Origin: Bradyrhizobium liaoningense
Lineage (GTDB): Bacteria; Pseudomonadota; Alphaproteobacteria; Rhizobiales; Xanthobacteraceae
DNA: 64,000 nucleotides
Reading direction: 5' to 3'
NCBI RefSeq assembly: GCF_018130825.1
Contig: NZ_JAFCJS010000008.1
Coordinates: 186,001 to 250,000 of the forward strand
Shown: piece after piece, positions 15,857 through 24,715 of the stretch
How the letters are laid out: the number at the start of each line of letters is the position of its first letter
Position numbering within the stretch: the first letter of the stretch is position 1
Program-made: the position numbers and the translations under genes
The notes under the pieces: generated by a model
What the model was told of the DNA's origin: nothing
Databases searched by the model: none
What the model saw: only the letters and a program-made list of their open reading frames with translations

Positions 15857-17884
15857 ATGAACCTGTCATTGCTTCTGTCGCGCATCGGCATCCGCCCGCG
15901 CATCTTCGGCGGCTTCGCGCTGGTCCTGGGTTTCCTCTGCGTACTGGCGCTGCTTGCCGTCATGCGGCTGTCCGAGATCGGCGGCACCGTCGGAGAGCTC
16001 GTCACCAGCGCCGACGGCGATGCCGGCATGGCGCGGGTGCACGCCGCGCTGCTCTCGTCGAACGTCACCGTCGAGAAATTCGTCCGCACGCGCAATATCG
16101 GCGACCGCGACAGCGCCATGAAGGCGATCGACGGCTTTGGCCAGACATTTGATCAGGTCGATCAGCAATTCACCCGCCTGCCGGCGATTGCCGCCGGCCG
16201 GAGCGCGCTGGTGGATGCGCTCGGGACCTATCGAAAATCCTTCACGGCAGTCGCCGCCGCTGTCGATCGTCTGCGCACCGCAAGCACCAAGAGCGAGGCC
16301 CTCGGCGCCTCGGCAGGCCTCGACGTCGGTGCGATCAACGTCGCGCTCGCGAACCAGCCCGACCGTCTGCTGCAGCCGCTGCGTCTGGCCGGCACGGTGG
16401 ATGCGATGCGCGTCTCGGTGCTGCGTTTCACCATCACCCAGGCCCAGGTCGACGCCGACGATGCCGGGATGACGATCGGCTATGCGCTGGCGGCGGTGGC
16501 CGATAGCGAGGCGGAGATCGCCGATGTCGATGCGCCGCGACTGAAGAATCTGATCGCGGCCCTCAAGAAGGTGCTTGCCGATCAATCGGCGACGCTGACG
16601 GAGCTTTCCGCCGCGATGAGCGAGCTACGCAAGGCGCAGGCCGAGCTCGTCAAATCCAGCAGCGCGATCGATGCCAAGGCGGCCGAGATCAGCCGGGCCC
16701 TCGGCGCGACGCGCACCGAGCAGAGCCGGCTCACGGCTGAATCCGTCGAGCAAACCCGTAATCTCGTGTTCACGGTGGCCGCGTTCGCGCTCGTCCTCGG
16801 CGCATTGCTGGCCTGGCTGATCGGACGCAGCGTGTCGCGTCCCATCGGCCAGATGACCCTGCGCATGCAGAGCCTTGCGGCGGGTGAGCTCGACGAAGCG
16901 ATCCCGGGCGGCGGGCGCGGCGACGAAATTGGTCACATGGCCGGCGCGGTCGAGGTGTTCCGCCAGAGCGCACAGACCGTCCGGCGCATGGAGCAGGACG
17001 CTGCCGCGCAGCGCGCCGCAGCCGAGACGGAACGTGCGGCGATGATGGCGCAGCTCGCCGACCGCTTCGATCGCGGCATGGAGGGCGTCATTGGCGGCGT
17101 CTCGAGCCGTGCCGAGGAGATGGGACAGAGCGCCGGAAGTCTCGCCCGCGTCGCCGAGCGCGGTCGCTCGCTTGCCGAGCAGGTCGCCGCGACGTCGGCC
17201 CAGGCGTCCGAGAATGTGCAGACCGTTGCGGCGGCGACGCATCAACTCGCGGCCTCGATCAAGGAGATTTCCAGCCAGGTCGCGCGCTCCGTATCGGTAT
17301 CGGATCAGGCCAAGGAAGAGGCCTCACGGACCGAAGCGCTGATGCGCGCGCTGTCGGATTCGGCCGAGCGGATCGGTACGGTGGTCCAGCTGATCCAGGC
17401 GATCGCGAGCCAGACCAACCTCCTTGCGCTCAATGCCACGATCGAATCGGCACGGGCCGGCGATGCAGGCAAGGGCTTTGCCGTGGTCGCCAATGAAGTG
17501 AAGAGCCTCGCAACCCAGACCGGGCGCGCCACCGAGGAGATCGCAGGGCTCGTTGCCGAGATCCAGGGCTCGACCGGACAGTCGGTCGCTGCGATCGGTC
17601 AGATCGGCAGAACCATCGCCGAGATGACGGAGATCGCGACGACGATTGCGTCCGCCGTCGAGGAGCAGGGGGCCGCAACCAGCGAGATCGCGCGCAATGT
17701 CGAGCAGGCCGCGAACGGGACAGCGGCCGTGACCGACCAGGTCGGCGCCGTCCGTACCGTGGCCGGCGAGACTGATGCCGGCGCCGAAGCCGCACTCACG
17801 GCCGCCTCGGCCTTGCAGGATCAGGCACGCGCGCTCAAGAAGGACGTGGCGGAATTTCTCCAGACTGTACGCAAGGCTGGATGA
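15857..17884 (+). CDS. Methyl-accepting chemotaxis protein, all-helical sensor
   Basis: 675 aa. TM1 is at about 14-36 and TM2 at about 300-322. Between them is a large (about 265-residue) periplasmic region that looks wholly helical and lacks Cache features, consistent with a helical-bundle or HBM-type sensor (low certainty). HAMP follows (about 323-375), then the signalling hairpin with tip QTNLLALNATIESARAGDAG. There is no C-terminal CheR-binding pentapeptide. It is translationally linked to the upstream DctP-like gene. A GTG at 15839, overlapping that stop codon, is an alternative start; ATG 15857 directly precedes MNLSLLLSRIGI. Confidence 0.92.
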   Translation: MNLSLLLSRIGIRPRIFGGFALVLGFLCVLALLAVMRLSEIGGTVGELVTSADGDAGMARVHAALLSSNVTVEKFVRTRNIGDRDSAMKAIDGFGQTFDQVDQQFTRLPAIAAGRSALVDALGTYRKSFTAVAAAVDRLRTASTKSEALGASAGLDVGAINVALANQPDRLLQPLRLAGTVDAMRVSVLRFTITQAQVDADDAGMTIGYALAAVADSEAEIADVDAPRLKNLIAALKKVLADQSATLTELSAAMSELRKAQAELVKSSSAIDAKAAEISRALGATRTEQSRLTAESVEQTRNLVFTVAAFALVLGALLAWLIGRSVSRPIGQMTLRMQSLAAGELDEAIPGGGRGDEIGHMAGAVEVFRQSAQTVRRMEQDAAAQRAAAETERAAMMAQLADRFDRGMEGVIGGVSSRAEEMGQSAGSLARVAERGRSLAEQVAATSAQASENVQTVAAATHQLAASIKEISSQVARSVSVSDQAKEEASRTEALMRALSDSAERIGTVVQLIQAIASQTNLLALNATIESARAGDAGKGFAVVANEVKSLATQTGRATEEIAGLVAEIQGSTGQSVAAIGQIGRTIAEMTEIATTIASAVEEQGAATSEIARNVEQAANGTAAVTDQVGAVRTVAGETDAGAEAALTAASALQDQARALKKDVAEFLQTVRKAG

Positions 17885-17920
17885 GGCGCATCTGCGCGTC
17901 GCCATCCTTGTCCATGCACG

Positions 17921-18907
17921 TCACCGTGGCCGCGTCGTTCGTTTCGAGGCCCTCGACTTCGCAGGCCGAGGCGCAGCCGTTGCCGTGCGTGCGGCATGAA
18001 AGGCGCGTACCTCGCTTTGCATGGCCGCGCCGAGCTGGCGCAGCGCGAGGCTGTTGAGCGGAAACTCCAGCAGGATGTGGATCAGGCTCAGCGCCAGCAG
18101 GAAGGTGAAGCCGAACGCATAGTCGTAGAAATAGAGCGCGGTCGACGCCGCGCTGGCGGCGGCCATCGCCGCCAGCCGCGCCTTCGGAACCTCGGTCCAG
18201 CGGATCACGTCGGCTTTGATGAACCAGTTGAGGTAATGATAGGTGTAGACGAAGGCGAGCAGGCTGGTCAGCCTGGTGTCGAGCACGAGACCAGGCACGC
18301 CGAACAGCCGGCCGAGGGCCGGGCCGACATTGCCGAAATAATCCTGCCCCACCCGGGCAAAGCTTGCGATCCGGATTTCGGCGGTGGGGGGCAGCAGCAC
18401 GATCGCGGCGATTGCGGCGAGATAGACCACCACCAGCGCGGCCTGCACGCGGCTGCCGGACCGGTAGGCGCCGAGCACCATGAAGATCAGCGTGAACAGC
18501 GAGACGTGAATCAGCGTCGGAATCAGGATACCGATCACGGCGAGCGAGGAGCCGCTCGAATACATGATCGCGGACAGGGCGATCGCCACCATGAACAGCA
18601 GCATGCTCTCGATCGCCGTGGCGGTCGCCGCCAGCATGGCGCAGACGATCAGCGCGGCCCACATCGCGAAGCCGAACCACGAGGCGTTGTCGATCAGCGC
18701 CGCGACCACGGCGACGATGGCCAGGACCAAGGCAATCCCCCGATGGGGCAGGTAGTAGCTGCGATCATGCAGCCACGAGATCTCAGTGAAATAATGCGCC
18801 GGGCCGAGCACGACATAGGCCAGCAGCAACAGCTCGAACGGCACCAGATAGGCGGCCGCGAGCGCCAGCAGCATCAGGCCGAGATGGATCGCGTCGTTGC
18901 TGCGCAT
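17921..18907 (-). CDS. Polytopic membrane protein of unknown function
   Basis: 328 aa with about eight to nine TM helices and a basic C-terminal tail (KSRASKRTTRPR). Histidines sit at helix ends in repeated aromatic contexts: GPAHYFTEISWLHDRSYYLPHRG (about 36-57, in two stretches), YTYHYLNWFIKAD, and SLIHILLEFPLN. This patterned placement could bind a metal or heme, loosely recalling integral-membrane oxygenases, but no family is confidently recognised. It is convergent with the chemoreceptor gene (36 nt apart) and has no operon partner. Start ATG 18907, MRSNDAIHLG. Confidence 0.75.
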   Translation of the reverse strand: MRSNDAIHLGLMLLALAAAYLVPFELLLLAYVVLGPAHYFTEISWLHDRSYYLPHRGIALVLAIVAVVAALIDNASWFGFAMWAALIVCAMLAATATAIESMLLFMVAIALSAIMYSSGSSLAVIGILIPTLIHVSLFTLIFMVLGAYRSGSRVQAALVVVYLAAIAAIVLLPPTAEIRIASFARVGQDYFGNVGPALGRLFGVPGLVLDTRLTSLLAFVYTYHYLNWFIKADVIRWTEVPKARLAAMAAASAASTALYFYDYAFGFTFLLALSLIHILLEFPLNSLALRQLGAAMQSEVRAFHAARTATAAPRPAKSRASKRTTRPR

Positions 18908-19023
18908 GATGCCGTGCCCCGTAATATTGGGGCACGGAGGTTAGAGCAGACGCAGACAACCCGCAATTGCCCGCGTCGTCGCTCAAGCGCTTTGCTTGCG
19001 GCGCCTCGATGCGTCCTGTCGCG

Positions 19024-19875
19024 TCAGGACTTCACCGCACCTGCCGTCAGCCCGCCCACCATGTAGCGGCGGAAGGCGTAATAGACCGCGGCCGGCGGCA
19101 GCGCGTAGATGAAGCCGGTGGTCATGAGCAGCTCCCACGGCGAGTCGTCGGCGGCGAGGAAGTTGCCGAGCGCGACGGGGAGGGTGATCTCGCGGTCGTT
19201 CGAGAGCAGCAGGAACGCGTAGAGATATTCGTTCCAGGCCAGCAGCACCGCATAGGTGCCGATCGCGACCAGCGAGGGCATCATCAGCGGCAGATAGACC
19301 AGGCGGAAGATCTGCAGCGTGGTGGCGCCGTCCATGACCGCGGCTTCATCCAGCTCGACCGGCAGCTTGTCGGACGCCTGCTTGAGCACCCAGATCGCGT
19401 AAGGCGAGGCGATCGTCACCATGGCCAGGATCAGCGACCAGTGATTGTTGAGCAGGCCGTAATTGCCCATGGTGCGATACATCGGCACCGCGAGGAACGC
19501 CGCGGGGATGAAATAAGTGAAGAGCGCGAGGTTCAACACCATGCGCCCGCCCGGCACCTTCAGCCGCGAGATCGAGAACGCCGCGGCCGTGGCGATGAAC
19601 AGCGTCAGCACGCCGACGGCCGCTGCGATCAGCGTCGAATTCCAGAACTGGACGTAGAAATCGCGCAGGAAGTAGTGCTGCTGCTTGAACACGATCTCGA
19701 AGTTGTGCAGCGTCGGATGGTCCGGCCACAGCTTGCCCGAGAATGCGTCCTCCTTCGGCGAGATCGCGAACAGGAACATGTGGTAGATCGGGATCATCGT
19801 CCACAGGAAGACGGGAATGCCGATCAGGAGCAGCCGCGCTTCCGTCGCGACGTCACGGAGAGAGGGAAGCTTCAT
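19024..19875 (-). CDS. Carbohydrate ABC transporter permease (MalG-like, CUT1)
   Basis: 283 aa, six TM helices. The EAA loop reads LDEAAVMDGATTLQIFRLVY (about 176-195), the standard CUT1 form. The C-terminus FRRYMVGGLTAGAVKS is the common MalG-type ending. ATG 19875 (MKLPSLRD) overlaps the previous permease's TGA by 4 bp (ATGA), so the pair is translationally coupled. A much longer in-frame extension upstream lies inside that permease gene and is not used. It works with the MalF-like partner and the solute-binding protein upstream. No ATPase gene belongs to this operon. Confidence 0.92.
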   Translation of the reverse strand: MKLPSLRDVATEARLLLIGIPVFLWTMIPIYHMFLFAISPKEDAFSGKLWPDHPTLHNFEIVFKQQHYFLRDFYVQFWNSTLIAAAVGVLTLFIATAAAFSISRLKVPGGRMVLNLALFTYFIPAAFLAVPMYRTMGNYGLLNNHWSLILAMVTIASPYAIWVLKQASDKLPVELDEAAVMDGATTLQIFRLVYLPLMMPSLVAIGTYAVLLAWNEYLYAFLLLSNDREITLPVALGNFLAADDSPWELLMTTGFIYALPPAAVYYAFRRYMVGGLTAGAVKS

Positions 19876-20744
19876 CGCGACAACCGTTTCATCATGAAGT
19901 ACACGAGCGGCAGGACGAACGGCATCGCGCAGACGATGGAGGCCATCGCGAGCGAGAGCTGGTCGAGCCGGAGATAGCGGATACCGAGCGTCGCCAGCAC
20001 GTGCGTGAGGTCGGCCGGGCCACCGCCGGTGAGCAGGTAGACGCTGTTGAAATCGCCGAGCGTCCAGATCATCGAGAGCAGCGTGCAGGTCACGTAGAGC
20101 GTCTGCATCGACGGCCAGGTGATGAAGCGGAATTTCTGCCACCAGCTCGCGCCGTCCACCTCGGCGGCCTCGAACAGGTCGTGCGAGATCGCAAGGCGTC
20201 CGGTGATCAGGATCAGCGTCCAGAACGGCAGCGACTTCCAGATGTGCACGCCGATCGCCATGCTGAGCGCCACGGTCGGGTCGTTCAGCCAGTTCGGGCC
20301 GTCATCGCCGGTGAAGGAGAAGATGAGGTGGTTGATGACGCCCCATTCGGGATTGAACATGAAGCGCACCGACAGGATGGTCGGGATCGACGGCACCGCC
20401 CAGGGCAGGATGAAGATCACCGAGAGCCATTTGATCCAGGTGCGCTGCATGGCGAAGAAGCCGGACAGGAACAGCGCGATCAGCATCTTGATGTTGATGC
20501 CGATGACCAGGAAGATCAGCGTGTTGACTGCGGCACGCGCAAAGATCGGATCGTTGTACAGCGCGACATAGTTCGCCGGAGCGCGCGCCAGCCATAGCCC
20601 GTAGCAGACGGGATAGACGACGAAGGCAAGGAAAACGAGCAGATAGGGCGCGAGCAGAATAATGCCCCAGACCTGCGCCGGGGTCAGCCGCGACGACAGG
20701 GGCGGGCCGGGAAGTGCCTGATCGCCAGAGAGCGTGATCGCCAT
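19872..20744 (-). CDS. Carbohydrate ABC transporter permease (MalF-like, CUT1)
   Basis: 290 aa with six TM helices and the EAA-loop segment FEAAEVDGASWWQKFRFITW (about 189-208). The N-terminal region WGIILLAPYLLVFLAFVVYPV is typical of MalF-class permeases that lack the large periplasmic loop of E. coli MalF. It forms the membrane channel with the MalG-like partner. Downstream overlap is 4 bp. Upstream, 102 nt containing two hairpins separate it from the binding-protein gene, an arrangement that often lets the binding protein be made in excess. Confidence 0.92.
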   Translation of the reverse strand: MAITLSGDQALPGPPLSSRLTPAQVWGIILLAPYLLVFLAFVVYPVCYGLWLARAPANYVALYNDPIFARAAVNTLIFLVIGINIKMLIALFLSGFFAMQRTWIKWLSVIFILPWAVPSIPTILSVRFMFNPEWGVINHLIFSFTGDDGPNWLNDPTVALSMAIGVHIWKSLPFWTLILITGRLAISHDLFEAAEVDGASWWQKFRFITWPSMQTLYVTCTLLSMIWTLGDFNSVYLLTGGGPADLTHVLATLGIRYLRLDQLSLAMASIVCAMPFVLPLVYFMMKRLSR

Positions 20745-20769
20745 TCTTTCGGACTCTTTGAAAGGACTT

Positions 20770-20836
20770 CCGGCCGCGCGAGGCGGCCGGTGTTGTTTGC
20801 TTGCTTACCCTCTCTCCGTAAGAACGGGGAGAGGGT
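20770..20836. repeat. Two intercistronic hairpins between binding-protein and permease genes
   Basis: Hairpin one is ccggccgc / gcggccgg (20770-20777 with 20783-20790, 5-nt loop). Hairpin two is accctctc / gagagggt (20807-20814 with 20829-20836). They lie in the transcript between the solute-binding protein and the first permease and could stabilise the upstream mRNA or partly terminate transcription. Confidence 0.6.
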
Positions 20837-20846
20837 GGGATACAGT

Positions 20847-22232
20847 TTAACCCGCGACCTGCTTGATGCGGGCGATCATCTCGTCCACGGCCTTGTCGAC
20901 CGGGACCTTCTCGCTGACGACCCGGTTCATCGCCTTGGCCCAGATGTTCTCGTTGTTCAGGATCGTGAACTTCCAGTTCTTGGTGAAGTCGAACGCCGCG
21001 GTGCCGCCCTTGAACTGCGTGTAGACGGCCTTGCGGTGCTTGTCAGCCTGCCAGAACGGGCTTTCCTGGCTTTCCTTCGTCACCGGGAACCAGCGGCCGA
21101 GCGCGCCCTCGATATAGGGACGGACGTTCTCTTCCTGGAGCAGGAAGCTGATGAACTGCTTGGCCTCGGCCTTGTTCTTGGCCGCGGTGAAGATCAGTCC
21201 GGTCTTGACGTCGGAGCGGTAGCGGATGGTCGAACCATCAGGAGCCTTCGGGAAGGACGCCGTGACGATGTCCTGCTCATAGGCCTTCTTGCCGGCGTCG
21301 CGCTGCTCCTGGGTCAATGCCTGGTTCTGGGAGTCCTCGAACCACTTCGCCGCGATCGAGATCGTGAAGTTGTGGGTCATCACGATGGTCTTGTTGTGGA
21401 AGGCGACGTTGTTGTCCGGATCCTTCCAGGTCGTCGAGGAGGGCGGCGTGCAGCCCTTGATATAGGTGTCGGTGTAGTCCTTCATCGCCAGGATCAGGTT
21501 CTCGCGAACCTTGGGATCGTCGACCAGGAGCTTGCCGTCGTCGTCGACAAGCTTGACGTGGTAGGCGTCCATGAAGGTGTAGAACGACTGGAAGGCGTCG
21601 GTGGATTCCACGCCCATCGGCTGGCCGACGGCGTAGATGCGCTGGCCGGTGGCCTTGCGGATCGCGGGCTGCACCTTGTCGCACCAGAACGTCCAGTAGC
21701 CCGTCCAGTCGTTCGGGATGTCGCTCTGCTTGAAGCCGGCCTTCTCCAGCATGTCGTTCCAGATCTGGACGTGCATGCTCTGCTGCTTCAGCGGGAAGCC
21801 GTAATAGGCCTTCTTCTTGGTGACGTCGTTATAGAGGATCGAGGCATCCAGCGTGTTCTGCACGAACCGGTCCTTGATCGGCTGCATGACGTCCGTGAGG
21901 TCCTCGAGCTTGCCCTCATAGGCCCACTTGCCCTGTGCCTGCACGTCATAGGAATCGGAATAGGCCACATCGGGCACGGTGCCGGCATCGAGTGCGGCGA
22001 CCGTCTTCGGAATCATGTCCTGGATCGCGTATTGCGACAATTCGACCTTGATGCCGGTCTTGGCTTCGAATTTCTTGATCGTATCGATCAGCGCGTCGTC
22101 TTCGGAGCGATAGAAGCCCTTGCCCCACCAGACCGTAATCGTCTTCTGCTGCGCAAAGGCAGGTGCAGTGACTGCGAACAGCCCAACCGCAGCGACCGCC
22201 AGTGACACTGCGCCAATAACCTTGGATCTCAC
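20847..22232 (-). CDS. Extracellular solute-binding protein of a sugar-type ABC transporter
   Basis: 461 aa with a Sec signal peptide (about 1-28, cleaved after APAFA). The mature start KTITVWWGKGFYRSEDDALI and the block FEAKTGIKVELSQYA are typical of CUT1 family 1 binding proteins. The GTG at 22232 (MRSKVIG) was chosen because a GAGGGAG ribosome site sits seven nt upstream; an in-frame TTG overlaps that site. It captures a sugar, oligosaccharide or polyol in the periplasm for the two permeases. Ligand unknown. The family's ATPase is missing here, so a shared one elsewhere is likely. Confidence 0.92.
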   Translation of the reverse strand: MRSKVIGAVSLAVAAVGLFAVTAPAFAQQKTITVWWGKGFYRSEDDALIDTIKKFEAKTGIKVELSQYAIQDMIPKTVAALDAGTVPDVAYSDSYDVQAQGKWAYEGKLEDLTDVMQPIKDRFVQNTLDASILYNDVTKKKAYYGFPLKQQSMHVQIWNDMLEKAGFKQSDIPNDWTGYWTFWCDKVQPAIRKATGQRIYAVGQPMGVESTDAFQSFYTFMDAYHVKLVDDDGKLLVDDPKVRENLILAMKDYTDTYIKGCTPPSSTTWKDPDNNVAFHNKTIVMTHNFTISIAAKWFEDSQNQALTQEQRDAGKKAYEQDIVTASFPKAPDGSTIRYRSDVKTGLIFTAAKNKAEAKQFISFLLQEENVRPYIEGALGRWFPVTKESQESPFWQADKHRKAVYTQFKGGTAAFDFTKNWKFTILNNENIWAKAMNRVVSEKVPVDKAVDEMIARIKQVAG

Positions 22233-22251
22233 GTTTTTCTCCCTCAAACGG

Positions 22252-22268
22252 CCGGTGTTTTTAACCGG
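22252..22268. promoter_or_regulatory. Inverted repeat upstream of the sugar ABC operon
   Basis: CCGGT-N7-ACCGG (22252-22256 with 22264-22268), 20-36 nt upstream of the binding-protein start, with an overlapping TTAACCGGT that resembles LacI-type half-operators centred on CG. No LacI or other regulator gene is adjacent, so the assignment is tentative. Confidence 0.3.
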
Positions 22269-22451
22269 TCGTGTAAAACACTAGCGCATGGCGGTGAGCC
22301 GATCTAGCGGCATCTTGTCAGACCTAGGTCGTGGGCCTTGCGCCGGAGGAGATGCTTAACGTGCGCATCGATCCAATCGCCGCATCAATTCGCCCGGATC
22401 AATTCGCGCTGGTCGGCCGTTGCCGGCCGATCAGCGCTCAATGATCTGGCA

Positions 22452-24392
22452 CTAGTTCGACTTGGCGTTTTCCTTGGCGTTCTCCGCCGTCGGCGATTCT
22501 GCCGGTGCGGGACGTTTTCCGCCGCCGGTGATGCGCTCGATCGCGGAGCGCACGGCATCGCTGCCTTTGCGGTCCTTGAGCATGTCGAGCAGCGGCGCGG
22601 AGGCCGGCGAGCGGCGGATCAGGCTTTCCGGATCGGGGAAGATCAGGGGATCGTCCCAGGGCCCCTGCACCACGAACGGCAATTCGAAGCCCGACGCACT
22701 GTTGAGGCTCGCCACGCCCTTCATGTCGTATTCGCGCGTCGGTACCGATGCTGTGCCGGTGAGCGTGATCTTCGCCGCCGGTCCTTCGACGCGGATGTCT
22801 TCGGCGGTGGCGATGCCATCGGAGAATTTCACCGCGATGGTGAGGTTGTCGTAAGGGGTCGAGCCGCTGCGGAAATTGCCGCCGCCCGACAGCGGCCGCC
22901 GTTCCAGCCGCTTCAACAGCTGCTCGGCGTTGAAGCCCGAGATCGCGCCGTCATGGCCGGTGACCGTGGCGCTGCCGTCGAGCGACTGCACGAGGCCGAA
23001 CGGGCTCGAGCCGGAGGCAACGAGCGAGACGTTGATGTTGCCGCGGCCGGACAGCTTGTTGAGGCCGAACAGCTCGGTGGCGCAGGCCTGCAGGTCGACG
23101 TCGGTGAACTGGAATTGCGCCTTGATGTCGGCGACGCTGTCGGAGCGCGCAATGCCGAACGAGCCCTTGGCGATGCCGCCATAGACCTGGGCCTCGCCGA
23201 CCGAGAGCGCCAGCGTGCCGTTGCGCAAATTGGCCCCGATCGCGGTGCGGCCGAGCCTCGTCGGTCCGACCGTCAGCCGCGCCGCCGACAGGCGCATGTC
23301 GAGGTCGGTGGTCGACAGCCCGTTGAGGTCGAACAGCTGCCTGTTCCAGTCCCGGGCGCCGCTCGCAAGCAGGCGGAAGGTCGAAATATAAGGTGTGAAG
23401 TCGAGCGCATCGGCGGCGAGCGTCGCCTGCAGCGTCTGCCGGCCGTTATTGGCGTAGGTCATGACGCCCTCGGCGGTGTTGCCGTCGAGCTCGACATTGA
23501 CATTGGTGAGCGCGATCGAGGCGCCCACCACGTTGGCGCGCGCCTTCAGTGCAAACCGGCCGAAGCCGCCGCTGGCCGGCTGCGGCTGTCCGGTCCAGCG
23601 CAGCGCGTTGCGCAGGGACGGGCTGTCGATGGTGAGCGTGCCCTCCATCATCGGGCTGGTGCGGTTGGCGACGCTGCCGTCGAAGGCGAGCTTGAGCGGC
23701 GCGCTGGCGATCCGCGCCTTCAGACCGGACCGGTCGCCGGAGAGGGCGGCGACGAAATCGGAAAAGCTGATCGAGCCGTCGACGCGCTCGCCGCGCCAGT
23801 CGAACTGCCCGGTCGCGGCGAAGGAGCGCGAGATCGACGGCCAGGCCAGCGACAGATCGATGTCCTCGAACTTCTCGGTGGCGTGGGTGGCGGCGTCCTC
23901 GTAATTGAGCACGCCGTCCTGGATCCGGATCTCGGAGAACGACACCTGGTTGTCGGCCCCGGGCTTCATGGTGCGCGCAATGGTCTGGATGAAGGGCGTC
24001 CAGTTGCTCTCGCCGTCCGGCTTGAGGCTGACATGGATGCGCGGCCGCAGCAGCGTCAGGTCGGCGATCTCGAAGCGCTGCAGCAGCAGCGGCAGCAGCC
24101 GAAGATTGGCGGTGAGCACGTCGACATGGAGCGCGGGATCGCTGGTGCCGCCGCCCTTCAGGCCGACGTCATGGAAGGAGATGTAGCTCGCCGGCAGCAC
24201 CGAAATATCGATGCTGCCTGCGACATTGAGCTCCAGGCCGGTGACGTCGCGGATCTGCGCCTCCACCGCCTTGCGCAGCGCGTCGCGGTTGATGAGCCAT
24301 GAGGTTGCGATCAGGGCGATCAGCGCGACGCCGAGCAGCGCCGCGATCGGCGTCCCGAGGCGCTTCATTCCTTGGGCCATGGTCAATGGCAT
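22452..24392 (-). CDS. AsmA family envelope protein
   Basis: 646 aa. A single N-terminal TM (about 14-34, AALLGVALIALIATSWLI) is followed by the AsmA N-terminal block (RKAVEAQIRDVTGLELNVAG) and a long beta-rich region. The C-terminal AsmA_2-like region begins near SSPFGLVQSLDGSATVTGHDGAI, with LSRGNIN-like (LSGRGNINVSL) before it. The tail is Lys/Ala/Glu-rich. AsmA-like proteins are thought to move phospholipids or aid outer-membrane assembly as periplasm-spanning bridges; this is family knowledge, not shown here. Start ATG 24392; ATG 24380 (MAQGMKRLG) is also possible. Divergent from scoAB. Confidence 0.88.
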   Translation of the reverse strand: MPLTMAQGMKRLGTPIAALLGVALIALIATSWLINRDALRKAVEAQIRDVTGLELNVAGSIDISVLPASYISFHDVGLKGGGTSDPALHVDVLTANLRLLPLLLQRFEIADLTLLRPRIHVSLKPDGESNWTPFIQTIARTMKPGADNQVSFSEIRIQDGVLNYEDAATHATEKFEDIDLSLAWPSISRSFAATGQFDWRGERVDGSISFSDFVAALSGDRSGLKARIASAPLKLAFDGSVANRTSPMMEGTLTIDSPSLRNALRWTGQPQPASGGFGRFALKARANVVGASIALTNVNVELDGNTAEGVMTYANNGRQTLQATLAADALDFTPYISTFRLLASGARDWNRQLFDLNGLSTTDLDMRLSAARLTVGPTRLGRTAIGANLRNGTLALSVGEAQVYGGIAKGSFGIARSDSVADIKAQFQFTDVDLQACATELFGLNKLSGRGNINVSLVASGSSPFGLVQSLDGSATVTGHDGAISGFNAEQLLKRLERRPLSGGGNFRSGSTPYDNLTIAVKFSDGIATAEDIRVEGPAAKITLTGTASVPTREYDMKGVASLNSASGFELPFVVQGPWDDPLIFPDPESLIRRSPASAPLLDMLKDRKGSDAVRSAIERITGGGKRPAPAESPTAENAKENAKSN

Positions 24393-24715
24393 GTCCTGAT
24401 CGGGTTGGTTGTTGGTCCAGAAGGGCGGCCGGGAGACCTGCGCGCCCCACGCCCAAGGTTGTTACGCTACAAGTTTGGTCAGGTTACAAGTCTTGTTAGG
24501 TTACAAGTCCTGCTACGTTAAGTGCCGCAACTTGATGGGTTTTCTTGTCGCTTTCAAGGCCGCGGGCGGCTCTGCCCACGCCGTGGGCAGCTTCTACCAC
24601 CGCCCCGCGGGGCGGAGAACCCCGTATCATTGACGGCTTTGGAGGATTTCGCCTAATAATCGCCGCCAATCAGGCGCGACGGCTGCAAGCCGAAGGTTCA
24701 GTCGAGGTTTTTTGC
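24393..24715. other. Intergenic region upstream of scoAB
   Basis: 323 bp holding the three 17-bp tandem repeats at 24465-24515 and two perfect hairpins, ctgccca/tgggcag (24572-24590) and ccgcccc/ggggcgg (24600-24615). The latter fall in the probable scoA leader. The reading frame is open upstream of scoA but its sequence does not look coding. Promoters of both divergent genes must lie here. Confidence 0.5.
24465..24515. repeat. Three 17-bp tandem direct repeats (candidate operator array)
   Basis: Units at 24465-24481 (degenerate), 24482-24498 and 24499-24515. The last two read GGTTACAAGTCYTGYTA and differ at two positions; the first keeps CTACAAGT and ends in TCA. The block is AT-richer than its flanks and lies about 200 nt before scoA and 70 nt before the divergent AsmA gene. 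It could be a multi-site operator for an unknown regulator. Confidence 0.55.
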
